Positions 27,308 to 36,425 of a stretch of DNA of 64,000 nt are shown here, one piece after another (the stretch's first letter is position 1; every line of letters begins with the position of its first letter). Source of the stretch: Lutibacter citreus (GTDB lineage Bacteria > Bacteroidota > Bacteroidia > Flavobacteriales > Flavobacteriaceae). The stretch covers positions 124,001 through 188,000 of the forward strand of contig NZ_QEIH01000006.1 of NCBI RefSeq assembly GCF_003260195.1. The letters are read 5' to 3'. The notes under the pieces are model-generated. The model did no database searches. It had not been told where the DNA came from and worked only from the letters and a program-made list of their open reading frames with translations. Made by a program: the position numbers and the translations under genes.

Positions 27308-30300
27308 TTAAAATTTAAGATTAACACCTAAAGTATATAAAGCTGTCAATGGATATCTTGATGTATCCAATCCTCTTCTAATTACACTTCCTCCAATTTC
27401 AGGATCATAACCTGAATAATTTGAAACTGTTAATGGGTTTTGAGCAGTTAAAAACACTCTTAATTTAGAAATACCCATTTTCTCTGTCACGTTTTTTGAA
27501 ATTGTATACCCTAAGGTAGCTAATTTTAAACGTAAATAATCACCGTTTTCTACCCAGAAATTAGTATTAGACTCAAAATTATTTGTTCCAAAATCTCTAT
27601 GGATTGGAATATCTGAATTAGGATTATCAGCAGACCACATGTTTAAAAGATCTCTATGTCTTCCTTTATTGTATGCTTCTAATTTATTACCATTAATAAT
27701 TTCAGCACCTACAGACCCAAACCAGTTCATACTTACATCAAATCCTTTGTAATACCATTGAATATTTAAACCACCTTCAAAATCTGCCATACCACTACCA
27801 GAATATTTTTTGTCGTTTATGTCAATTTCTCCATTATTATTAATATCAAGAATTTCCATATCTCCCATTTTAGCTGTTGGGTCAATTAATTGATACGCTG
27901 CTAAACGCTCTTCGGTGTTTAAAGCTCCGTTTGTTTGATATAACCAGAATGCACCGGCTTCATAACCTTCTGCAAATACCGTCATATCCTGAGAATTAAT
28001 TCTAGACCCAGTATTAAATATAATATTTTGGCCTGCAGTACTTGTTACTTCATTTTCATTTTTAGAGAATGTAACGTTTGTAGTTAATTTACTTGCACCA
28101 ATGTTAGTACGGTATTTAACTGCTATTTCAAATCCCTTATTGGTCATATTACCAACATTTAAAATTGTGTTTACATTACTAGCACCATCATAGGCTCCTG
28201 CAGACCCAGGAACTCTCACTGGGAATAACATATCTTTATTAGTTGCGTTATAATAATCTGCACTTATGCTAAACTTATTTTTGAAAAACGCCATATCAAA
28301 ACCAATATTATTCTCTGTCTTCGTTTCCCATTGTACTTTAGGATTAGCATAACTATAAATTGCAGCACCATTTGTTAATACTGCATCTGTTGGATCAAAT
28401 ATATAATTTGAGTTACTCTGTATGGTACTTTGGTATTCGTAATTATCAAAACGATTGTTACCTACAGTACCTCTACCTCCTCTAATTTTAAAATTGTTAA
28501 TTGTTCCTTTTAAAGAACTCCAGAAGTTTTCATCTGAAACATTCCATCCAAAAGTAACTGAGGGAAACGTTGCCCATTGATTTTCTGGGCTAAATTTAGA
28601 AGAACCATCTCTACGCATTAAAGCAGATAACAAATACTTCCCTTTAAAATCATAAGTTACCCTACCTAAAACACCTATTTGTGTACTTTTGTAGTTATTT
28701 TGTGAATCTGCAACTGGATTGATACTTGTACCATCTAATACAGAAACATTGTTATCTAAAACTCCTTGTTTACTAGCTGTAAAGCCTTCAAAAGATTCTT
28801 CTTTAAGTGCATAAGTAACTTGGGCTCCTACATTATGATTTCCAAATTTCTTTTTAAATTTTAAAGAAGTATCCAATGATAAGTTAGTTCTTCTAGAAGT
28901 TATAGCTGTAACCGAACTTTTAATTGGGTCCGTTTCTGAAGGGTCTCCATTTAAAAATACAATTGTGTATTTTGGTGAAAACTGATTTCTAAGATCATCA
29001 GTAATTGCTGTACCAACTGTTGTAGTTAAACTTAAAGCATCTGTAAAATCTCTAGTTACACTTAAACTTGCATTAATTTTATCTCTTGAACTATTATCTT
29101 GTTTTTTTAATGCTTGAGCTAAAAGTTCTAATGGAGTTCTTACACCTCCATCTCCTGTGTTACCAGTTGAATATATTACATCCGAAGCTGTATCAACAAA
29201 TGGATAAGAAGGAGAATAACGCTGCGCAACTGCAATTAAATTATTCCCTACTCGCTGTCTTTTTTCTGTTGTAAAAGCAACACTTGTATTAATTCTCCAA
29301 TTATTAGATTTATACGCAGTTGTTGCACGTGCATTAATTCTTGTAAAACCTGAATTAATAATTGTCCCTTCTTGATCAAAATACCCCCCAACAGCATTGT
29401 AAGAAAAACCTTTAGTTCCTCCCGAAACATTTAAAGTATGCTGATTAGTCTGAGCTCCACTATTTAACACAAAATCATCAAATGTATTATCATTGTTTAA
29501 CCATTCTGGATACTTTGTTGGTCCCGGATCGTAGGTAGATGCATCATTGTCAAATTGAGTAATATTATAAAACAACTCTTCTTTAGTATTCATTAATCGA
29601 ATCCCATCTCCTAAAGTTTGAACACCATAGGTAGAATTTACCGTTACACTCATTTTACCTTCTTTACCTTGCTTGGTAGTAATTAAAATTACACCACCAG
29701 CACCTTCAGTACCATAAACTGCAGCAGATGCGGCATCTTTTAATACATCAATAGATTCAATTTCATTTGGACTCAAACCAGGATTACCTGTTTGCGCAAC
29801 ACCATCAACAACAAACAAAGGTTCGTTTGATCCAATTAAGGATGAAACCCCCCTAATTTGAATACTTGCCGCTTCACCTGGTTCTCCACTTGAAGCTGCA
29901 ATATTTACCCCTGAAATTTGGCCTTGTAAAGCCGAAGCCAAATCGGGAGTTACAAACTCTTCAATTTGATCAGATTTTACTTGTGCAACGGCGCCTGTTA
30001 ATTCTTTCTTTTTTACAGTACCATAACCAATTACAACTACTTCTTCTAATCCTTCTACATCAGGTGTCATAGAAACATTTAAAACAGCACTTGTAACTTT
30101 TCTTGACTCTTCGGTCATTCCTAAAAAACTAAATAAAAGCACATCTCCTTTATTCGCATCAATAGAATATTTTCCATCAAAATCAGTAGATACACCTTTT
30201 GAAGTTCCTTTTATTAAAACTGTTACACCAGGAATTGGCATAGCATCATCTATACCTATCACAGTACCCTGCACAGTAATTTTTTGCGCTTGCGCATCTA

Positions 30301-30385
30301 TATTGCAAAATAGCAACGCAAATAAAGTTATGAGAAAATAACGACTCATAATTTTATTGTAATTTGTAAAATTTTTAATTTTCAT
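27308..30385 (-). CDS. SusC/RagA TonB-linked outer-membrane transporter
   Basis: A 1025-residue SusC-like TonB-dependent transporter. The signal segment is MSRYFLITLFALLFCNIDAQA, with ATG 30385 giving 12 extra residues before a second ATG at 30349; either could be used. Residues about 33-115 are a carboxypeptidase-like regulatory domain (VTVLIKGTSKGVSTDFDGKYSI), then the signature LEEVVVIGYGTVKKKELTGAV and plug domain (QGQISGVNI, IRGVSSLIGSNEPLFVVDG), then the barrel ending in YPLTALYTLGVNLKF. It imports oligosaccharides together with the SusD at 25550. It follows the GH110 gene by 157 bases, so either read-through or its own promoter is possible. Only one SusCD pair is visible in the locus. 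Confidence 0.97.
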   Translation of the reverse strand: MKIKNFTNYNKIMSRYFLITLFALLFCNIDAQAQKITVQGTVIGIDDAMPIPGVTVLIKGTSKGVSTDFDGKYSIDANKGDVLLFSFLGMTEESRKVTSAVLNVSMTPDVEGLEEVVVIGYGTVKKKELTGAVAQVKSDQIEEFVTPDLASALQGQISGVNIAASSGEPGEAASIQIRGVSSLIGSNEPLFVVDGVAQTGNPGLSPNEIESIDVLKDAASAAVYGTEGAGGVILITTKQGKEGKMSVTVNSTYGVQTLGDGIRLMNTKEELFYNITQFDNDASTYDPGPTKYPEWLNNDNTFDDFVLNSGAQTNQHTLNVSGGTKGFSYNAVGGYFDQEGTIINSGFTRINARATTAYKSNNWRINTSVAFTTEKRQRVGNNLIAVAQRYSPSYPFVDTASDVIYSTGNTGDGGVRTPLELLAQALKKQDNSSRDKINASLSVTRDFTDALSLTTTVGTAITDDLRNQFSPKYTIVFLNGDPSETDPIKSSVTAITSRRTNLSLDTSLKFKKKFGNHNVGAQVTYALKEESFEGFTASKQGVLDNNVSVLDGTSINPVADSQNNYKSTQIGVLGRVTYDFKGKYLLSALMRRDGSSKFSPENQWATFPSVTFGWNVSDENFWSSLKGTINNFKIRGGRGTVGNNRFDNYEYQSTIQSNSNYIFDPTDAVLTNGAAIYSYANPKVQWETKTENNIGFDMAFFKNKFSISADYYNATNKDMLFPVRVPGSAGAYDGASNVNTILNVGNMTNKGFEIAVKYRTNIGASKLTTNVTFSKNENEVTSTAGQNIIFNTGSRINSQDMTVFAEGYEAGAFWLYQTNGALNTEERLAAYQLIDPTAKMGDMEILDINNNGEIDINDKKYSGSGMADFEGGLNIQWYYKGFDVSMNWFGSVGAEIINGNKLEAYNKGRHRDLLNMWSADNPNSDIPIHRDFGTNNFESNTNFWVENGDYLRLKLATLGYTISKNVTEKMGISKLRVFLTAQNPLTVSNYSGYDPEIGGSVIRRGLDTSRYPLTALYTLGVNLKF

Positions 30386-30541
30386 TTGGTTAAATTTAGT
30401 TTGAATTTTTTTTTACTTTTTAAAGTTGAGTATCCTAAAAATTTTATTGTATTAAAAAAATAATTTGCTCCTTTATCCTAAATCCAGGACCTTTCTTAGT
30501 AGTAGAAAATTTTTATTCATTGTTTATTGTTTAAGTTTAGA

Positions 30542-32452
30542 TTATTCAAATTTCAATACCGAATTGGTTAGGTCGGTTTTTAATATTTCTTTAGCTTTCC
30601 CAGAGTATTTATTCCCTTTAAAAATAATGTTCTTTGAAGATTTAATTGTAATTGCAGGATTTTCAGGATTTAGTTGATTAAAAGTACCTGAATTTGTAAT
30701 CGTATTTCCTGCGAATTTTAATCCATCAGTATTTGCCAATTCTAATATTAGGTTATCAAATTGATTAAATTTATTATTGCTAATAGTAATATTATTAAAA
30801 GCTATGTTTTCATTATCATCATCCGTTACAAAACGAATTACACCGCGATTAAATCCACTATGTTGACAATCTTGAAATGTGTTATTTTCAATTACAATGT
30901 TTGCTCCATTTCCAGATTCGTACCAATGTCCACTTTCAACAGGAATTAAAATTGCTTCCATTTCTGTATGAAAATAATTGTTTCTTATTATTGTGTTTTT
31001 TGGTGAAGAAAGCAACAAACCTCTTGCTCTGTTTCTACTTATAGTGCAGTTCTCAACTAATAAATCAGGATATCCATCCAAGTTTTCAATTAAATCTCCA
31101 ACTTTTAAATCCGTTGGTAGATCTTTATTAAAAGTTATTAGCATATATCTGCTATTTATTTTTTGTACACTTTTTATTGTATTCTGATCATAAGAGAAAA
31201 ATGATTTACTTAATCGTACAAATCCAATATTATCATTAGGCTGTCCAATTACAAATCCTTGTTGTTGATAATGTCCCATTCTAACTCCAATAGTTTTAGA
31301 GTTTAAAATTTCAACAACTTCTTGATAGGTTCCATGAACGTTTGTAGCATCATCTAATTGATTGTTAAATGTGCAGTTTTTTAACTCTACCTTACCTCTA
31401 CAACCTACAAAATGAGTGGCATCAGCAGTTGTTGAAACCATTCTTCCATGTGAAGGTGTAATGTTGAAATTATCTAAAATTAGGTCTCCCGAATTTTCAG
31501 CAATAATTCCCATTCCACCTGCGTGATGTATATTTACATTTGTACCGTTAAAACCATAAGTATGCGTAACTCTAAACGCCGGAGCCAACCTGTTTTTATC
31601 TTGTTCTCCTTTACAAACCAAAATCATCCCAATTGGTGGTAATTTCTTTTTATGGTTATAAATTCTAACCAATCCTGGTTTTAACTCTTCAACTTTTAAA
31701 TTGTTTTCTTTTCTTAGTTTTGAATTTTCAGGATCTCTAATATCTATTTTATATTTGTATGAAATTTTATCTAAATTTCTACTCACTTTATTTTTCCCTG
31801 TTAGAGATAACCCTGTATAAGACTCAGTATCAAAAGCTATTGCTTTGGTTTTAGGATCAAACAAAATTGCCTGCCCTAAAGTGTGCTCATAATATTCTTT
31901 AACAAAAATTAATTGGTCATTTCTAATTTCATATGGATATTCATCTGAAATTTCCATATCAAAAGTATGATTAGCCACATCATGTGCAACTATTTTCCCT
32001 TCACTATGAAAAGACTCAGCCCAATCTACTGTTAGATTTTTAACAGTAATATTTTTTGAATCATTAATAAAAAATGGAATCATTACTCCATGAAATATAA
32101 AAGTAGAACCCTGCCCGTCAATAGTTAAATTTTCAAAACCATTTATAGGAAAAGAAGTTCTAATAACTTCATCATTATGATTTGAAATATGTACATAAAA
32201 TTCTAATCCTCTGTCTGGATAAAAATGATATGTTCCTTTTTCAAACTTAATTTCTGAAATAGGTTTTTCTGAAGCTTCTAAAACTCTTGCCAACACTGCT
32301 GGAGTTGCATCTGCTGCTATTTTTAAATTAAAATATACTGATGCTTCTTTTTTAGTTTTTGTTTGACTATTACAACTTGTAAATGACAGAAGTAATAATG
32401 CGAATGTAAAAACGATTAATTGAAAGAATTTTATGTTTTTTCTTTTGTGCAC
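30542..32452 (-). CDS. GH110-type alpha-1,3-galactosidase lipoprotein
   Basis: A 636-residue right-handed beta-helix lipoprotein (LLLLSFTSCNSQ, Cys27) resembling family GH110, inverting exo-alpha-1,3-galactosidases. Three Asp match the family's catalytic pattern: Asp344 (TTADATHFVGC), Asp367 and Asp368 (QLDDATNVHG), separated by 23 and 1 residues exactly as in the second GH110 here. Parallel beta-helix turns (NSKNITVKNLTVDWA, NIVIENNTFQDCQHSGF) support the fold. The start codon is GTG at 32452; no upstream ATG is available. The gene leads the unit containing SusC/SusD and has the shared AATGTAT-N6-GTAAAT element 79 bases upstream. Substrate probably an alpha-1,3-linked galactose in a galactan. 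Confidence 0.85.
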   Translation of the reverse strand: MHKRKNIKFFQLIVFTFALLLLSFTSCNSQTKTKKEASVYFNLKIAADATPAVLARVLEASEKPISEIKFEKGTYHFYPDRGLEFYVHISNHNDEVIRTSFPINGFENLTIDGQGSTFIFHGVMIPFFINDSKNITVKNLTVDWAESFHSEGKIVAHDVANHTFDMEISDEYPYEIRNDQLIFVKEYYEHTLGQAILFDPKTKAIAFDTESYTGLSLTGKNKVSRNLDKISYKYKIDIRDPENSKLRKENNLKVEELKPGLVRIYNHKKKLPPIGMILVCKGEQDKNRLAPAFRVTHTYGFNGTNVNIHHAGGMGIIAENSGDLILDNFNITPSHGRMVSTTADATHFVGCRGKVELKNCTFNNQLDDATNVHGTYQEVVEILNSKTIGVRMGHYQQQGFVIGQPNDNIGFVRLSKSFFSYDQNTIKSVQKINSRYMLITFNKDLPTDLKVGDLIENLDGYPDLLVENCTISRNRARGLLLSSPKNTIIRNNYFHTEMEAILIPVESGHWYESGNGANIVIENNTFQDCQHSGFNRGVIRFVTDDDNENIAFNNITISNNKFNQFDNLILELANTDGLKFAGNTITNSGTFNQLNPENPAITIKSSKNIIFKGNKYSGKAKEILKTDLTNSVLKFE

Positions 32453-32530
32453 AATAAATTAAATTTAATTAAATATTAGATTATAAAATTGATGATTTAA
32501 CCTCCTAACATTGTATATACACGTAAATAA

Positions 32531-32553
32531 AATGTATTTACTGGTAAATACAT
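32531..32553 (-). promoter_or_regulatory. Shared control element A with perfect dyad
   Basis: Holds AATGTAT-N6-GTAAAT at 32531-32549, found also at 43263 and 53684 in the same orientation. Here 32532-32553 is a perfect 10-bp inverted repeat (ATGTATTTAC, 2-base centre, GTAAATACAT). It lies 79 bases before the GTG of the GH110 gene. Candidate operator for a PUL regulator. Confidence 0.55.
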
Positions 32554-32577
32554 CGCTAAACCTACCTCTGCTTAACA

Positions 32578-32621
32578 AAGAATGGTGTAATAGTTCCTAT
32601 TAGACCTATTACACCATTCTT
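32578..32621 (-). terminator. Hairpin after the sulfatase/GH2 unit
   Basis: Perfect 16-bp arms AAGAATGGTGTAATAG (32578-32593) and complement (32606-32621), 12-base loop, 46 bases after the GH2 stop at 32667. The following U-run is weak (UUUGUU), so termination may be partial. Confidence 0.7.
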
Positions 32622-32666
32622 ATAACCTTAATTTCTTTGAATTCCTCTAAAACTATACGAAAATCA

Positions 32667-35102
32667 CTACTTTTTCACCTTTATATTCACTGCTGCAGGT
32701 TTTACCCCCACAGAATTAACAGTTATTTTTGATACATTTAACATAGAATTAACCTTGGCAATCACTAATAATCTTCCTTTTACTGTTTTTCGAGATGTTT
32801 TATTAGAAAAACTAGTAGTATCTTTCATATCTCCATTAGACAAACCTAAAATTTCGCCACCCTCAACACTCAAATTCAACAATAATGAAGAATCAGCTAC
32901 TGTAGTTCCTTTTCTATCTTTCACAAAAACTTCTATCAATACAACTTCTTCCGGTGAGGCTTCTGTTTTATCTATTTTTAAATCGAAATGATGTGGTTTA
33001 CCAGCCGTTTTCAATTCAAATTCACAAACTTCTTTTCCAGCTATAACTCCTTTTGCTTTTAAAGTTCCTGGTTGAAATTTAATTTTTCGCCATTTCATTA
33101 TAAAATTTGAAAAATCTGTTAGTTTTTTATTACCTATTTTCTTTCCATTTAAATATAAATTAACCGACTCACAATTTGTATAAGTAACTAAATCATAGGG
33201 TTTTCCTCTCTCCAAATTCCAATTTTCATTTGTTGGAGGCGTTCCCCAGCGTCCTGAAGTTGAAAAATCATCCGCACCTCCTTCATATACTGCAATTCTA
33301 ACCATAGGTTTATCTCTCCAAAAGGCTTCATATAAATAAGAACGCTCCTTTCTAAACCCTGCCATATCCATTAAAGCACAATCAGTTCCTAATCTAGGGA
33401 AATTATTAGATTCACCTAAATAATCAATTCCTGCCCATAAGAATAAACCCATATTATGCTCATTATCTAGCACATCTAACCAAGGAGAACGCTCAATATT
33501 TGGGAACCTTTTTTCAGGTGAACTATTAAAATACACATAACTTTCTGTGCTCACATAAGGTTTTCCAGGTTTACGTTCTCCAATTGCCTTACACCATTGT
33601 TCTCCATAGTTCATAGCTACTAAATCCATATATGAACAAGATTCTATAATGTTTGAAACTTTTTCATTTGGATTTGCATCTTTACCACGTTCCATTCCAG
33701 AAATTACTGGACGCGTTGGGTCCAATGAACGTACAAACGATGTATATTTTTTTAAACCAACAATTTGCTGAACAGTACCCGGACTATGATTTTCGTTTCC
33801 AACACTCCAAATAACAACACTTGGGTGGTTTCTATCACGTTTAACTGTTTCACTATAATTATTCTTCCATTCCATTTCAAAATAAGGATCTGCAAAACCT
33901 TGTGGATTAAAAAAATTGTTTGGGTCTTTCTTTTTCATATAGGAATCACCATGATTGGTCCATTTATCAACAAACTCATCCATTACTAAAAATCCCATTT
34001 CATCACATAAATCCATAAATTCTGGCGCAGTTGGATTGTGCGCCGTTCTTATAGCATTACAACCCATTTCTTTCAACGTTTTTAAACGACGTTGCCATAC
34101 TTCAATTGGTACAGCAGCGCCTAAAACACCAGCATCGTGATGCAAACAGACACCTTTCATTTTCATATTTTCTCCATTTAAGAAGAATCCTTTTTCAGCA
34201 TCAAACTTAATAGTTCTTATTCCAAATGTACTTTTGTAATCGTCCACAACCTTTCCATTAACAACTACCTTAGTAATTGCTGTATACAAAGTTGGGGTAG
34301 CAACACTCCATAGCTTTGGAAAACTAATTTCTAACACTTGATTTATTTCATAATCCTTTAATAAATCAGCTTTAATTTCTGTTGAATTCGATGTAATCTT
34401 TTTTCCTTCAGAATTAAATATTTCAGTATTTATTGTTGCATTACTTGGCAACTTTCTAAAGTTTTCTATAGTTGATTTAATATTTACAACTGCTTTTTCT
34501 TTTAAAACTTGAGGTGTTGTAATATACGTTCCCCAATTTTTTACGTGAAGAGGATTAGTAACAGTTAACCACACATTTCTGTAAATTCCAGAACCTGAAT
34601 ACCAACGGCAATTTGGCTGCACTGAGTTATCTACTTTTACAGCAATTACATTCTCTTTATCAAAATGCACAAACGGTGTAATATCAAAATAAAAACTTGT
34701 GTAACCATCATACTGAATTCCAACATGCTCCCCATTTACCCATATTTGAGAATGCCTGTAAACGCCATCAAACTGAATTTCAATATGCTTATTTTTATCA
34801 ATTTCTGCTAATGAAAAACTCTTTCTATACCATCCAATTCCTCCAGGAAGCCAAGCATTTCTACCTGAATTATTCTCGCTAAATTCAGCTTCAACACTCC
34901 AATCATGCGGTAAGCTTAATTCTCTCCAATTAGTATCATCAAATTCAAAAGCACTATACGTACCTTTATCATCTAATTTAAACTTCCAATTTTTATTGAA
35001 ATTTTCTTTTTTTCTAATTTGAATTTCATTTGAGTTTTGCCCAATTAAATTCCAGCTAAAGAAAGCGATTACTACAATTTGAATAAGTGTTTTGTTTTTC
35101 AT
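32667..35102 (-). CDS. GH2 beta-galactosidase-like enzyme (811 aa)
   Basis: An 811-residue exported GH2 enzyme (signal peptide ending near NLIGQ). Order: sugar-binding jelly-roll (about 35-185, with GGIGWYRKSF and RWYSGSGIYRNVW), Ig-like domain (about 187-297), TIM barrel (about 298-610), then C-terminal beta domains (DUF4982-like, KKIGNKKLTDFSNF). Catalytic residues are acid/base Glu437 (VGNENHSPG) and nucleophile Glu520 (VSTESYVY). It is last in the run sulfatase-sulfatase-sulfatase-GH2-hydrolase-GH2, 25 bases after the hydrolase. Likely an exo-beta-galactosidase acting on desulfated galactan oligosaccharides, but GH2 includes glucuronidases and mannosidases too. Confidence 0.88.
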   Translation of the reverse strand: MKNKTLIQIVVIAFFSWNLIGQNSNEIQIRKKENFNKNWKFKLDDKGTYSAFEFDDTNWRELSLPHDWSVEAEFSENNSGRNAWLPGGIGWYRKSFSLAEIDKNKHIEIQFDGVYRHSQIWVNGEHVGIQYDGYTSFYFDITPFVHFDKENVIAVKVDNSVQPNCRWYSGSGIYRNVWLTVTNPLHVKNWGTYITTPQVLKEKAVVNIKSTIENFRKLPSNATINTEIFNSEGKKITSNSTEIKADLLKDYEINQVLEISFPKLWSVATPTLYTAITKVVVNGKVVDDYKSTFGIRTIKFDAEKGFFLNGENMKMKGVCLHHDAGVLGAAVPIEVWQRRLKTLKEMGCNAIRTAHNPTAPEFMDLCDEMGFLVMDEFVDKWTNHGDSYMKKKDPNNFFNPQGFADPYFEMEWKNNYSETVKRDRNHPSVVIWSVGNENHSPGTVQQIVGLKKYTSFVRSLDPTRPVISGMERGKDANPNEKVSNIIESCSYMDLVAMNYGEQWCKAIGERKPGKPYVSTESYVYFNSSPEKRFPNIERSPWLDVLDNEHNMGLFLWAGIDYLGESNNFPRLGTDCALMDMAGFRKERSYLYEAFWRDKPMVRIAVYEGGADDFSTSGRWGTPPTNENWNLERGKPYDLVTYTNCESVNLYLNGKKIGNKKLTDFSNFIMKWRKIKFQPGTLKAKGVIAGKEVCEFELKTAGKPHHFDLKIDKTEASPEEVVLIEVFVKDRKGTTVADSSLLLNLSVEGGEILGLSNGDMKDTTSFSNKTSRKTVKGRLLVIAKVNSMLNVSKITVNSVGVKPAAVNIKVKK

Positions 35103-35127
35103 TATTTAATCTATTAATGAGAATATT

Positions 35128-36411
35128 TTATTTGGAAACTAAATTCTTAAACCATTTTCTAAGATCTAAAGTTGAAGGTCTATTGTCTAAAAACATATCG
35201 CAAGCGTGAGCACTTAAACCAGAATTAACAAATGTAGTTTTAACAGTTGCATTTGAAAGCATATTTTTAGGCTCATCACCTTTTGCATTGTCTGTTTCAA
35301 AAAACGACTCTCCTTTAAACCTTTTCAAACGCTCAATAGCATCATCCATTTCTGAACCTCCCCAACCGTCACCATCATAATGTTGACAAGCGTGAATTCC
35401 TTTCCATAAACCGGCAATTGTGTCATTTCTTAATCCAATATACCCGCAAGCAATTGCACCTCTAGAAAATCCAGTTAAAATCAAATTATTTTTATCTCCT
35501 CCAAATTTTTCTGCAATTTCATTTACAATTTTTACTGTATAATCAGCAGTATCATCGGGATTACCCCATCCGCTTACAGCTATTTCATCTTTTTTATAAT
35601 CAACAAAAGGCATACTTACCCATATTGCGTTTTCTCCTTTGGCCATTCCATAACCAATTACACATTGCTCTGGTCTCCCAGTTGAATACACCGTATTTGT
35701 ATAATATATATTCCCAGGAAATTCCACAATTACTGGATATTTCTTATTGTGTTTGAAATTTTTAGGTAAATACAAAACAGCATATAAGTTTGAATTCTTA
35801 TCTAACTTATAAGCAACTCTTTTGCCTGGTTTTGGGTTACATAATTCCATATTTGGAACTACTAGTCTTTGTTTATTTCGTTTGAATTTAGAAACAGTTC
35901 CATTTGCAATTAATTTTTGAAGTTTAAAAGTTGAACCTTCTTTTGCTTTCATCAACATTAATTGAACTTGTTGAATATTAGAAGGATTCAATCTCGGTGT
36001 ACCATCAGGAAAAGTAGCTCTTATTGCACAAGAAACTATTTTTGTTTCATTGGGTTTAATTTCAACAGTATTTCCAACGGCATTCCAACCTTTATCAGCA
36101 ACAACCCAAAGCATTATACTTAAGGAATGTTTGCTTGTGTTTTTAATAGTTGCCTCAATATTTTTTGAAGTTTCTAATTGTTTAACTAAAGATGAAACGG
36201 GAATAGCAAACCAAGAATATTTCCGTTTTTCTAAATCTTTCTCTTTTAAAACTGCTACACTATTTTTCTTACTAACCTCAACATTTAATCCATTTACATT
36301 TTCTAAGTTTGAATTAGAATGAATTGATTGTAACAAATTAATCTCATTAGATTGTGAGTAAATAGTGTTCAAACAAACTAATGAGATTATTATTAAAATA
36401 TATGTTTTCAA
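35128..36411 (-). CDS. Exported alpha/beta hydrolase with N-terminal beta domain
   Basis: A 427-residue exported protein starting at TTG 36411; a TAA lies just upstream in frame and no ATG precedes the signal peptide (MKTYILIIISLVCLNTIYSQ). Residues about 25-175 look like a beta-sandwich. The C-terminal part is an alpha/beta hydrolase with nucleophile Ser316 in LTGFSRGAIACG and a candidate His402 in LSAHACDMF; the acid may be Asp346 or Asp348 (HYDGDGW). It sits between two GH2 genes (14 and 25 bases), so it likely removes an ester or acyl group from the glycan, or is a peptidase-like enzyme. I do not recognise a named family. Confidence 0.6.
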   Translation of the reverse strand: MKTYILIIISLVCLNTIYSQSNEINLLQSIHSNSNLENVNGLNVEVSKKNSVAVLKEKDLEKRKYSWFAIPVSSLVKQLETSKNIEATIKNTSKHSLSIMLWVVADKGWNAVGNTVEIKPNETKIVSCAIRATFPDGTPRLNPSNIQQVQLMLMKAKEGSTFKLQKLIANGTVSKFKRNKQRLVVPNMELCNPKPGKRVAYKLDKNSNLYAVLYLPKNFKHNKKYPVIVEFPGNIYYTNTVYSTGRPEQCVIGYGMAKGENAIWVSMPFVDYKKDEIAVSGWGNPDDTADYTVKIVNEIAEKFGGDKNNLILTGFSRGAIACGYIGLRNDTIAGLWKGIHACQHYDGDGWGGSEMDDAIERLKRFKGESFFETDNAKGDEPKNMLSNATVKTTFVNSGLSAHACDMFLDNRPSTLDLRKWFKNLVSK

Positions 36412-36425
36412 ATTTTAAAAATTAT

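Noticed and set aside
30349-30385. Alternative SusC start at the second ATG (30349)
   Set aside because: Either start gives a signal peptide; the sequence does not decide, so the longer form was kept and the ambiguity noted.
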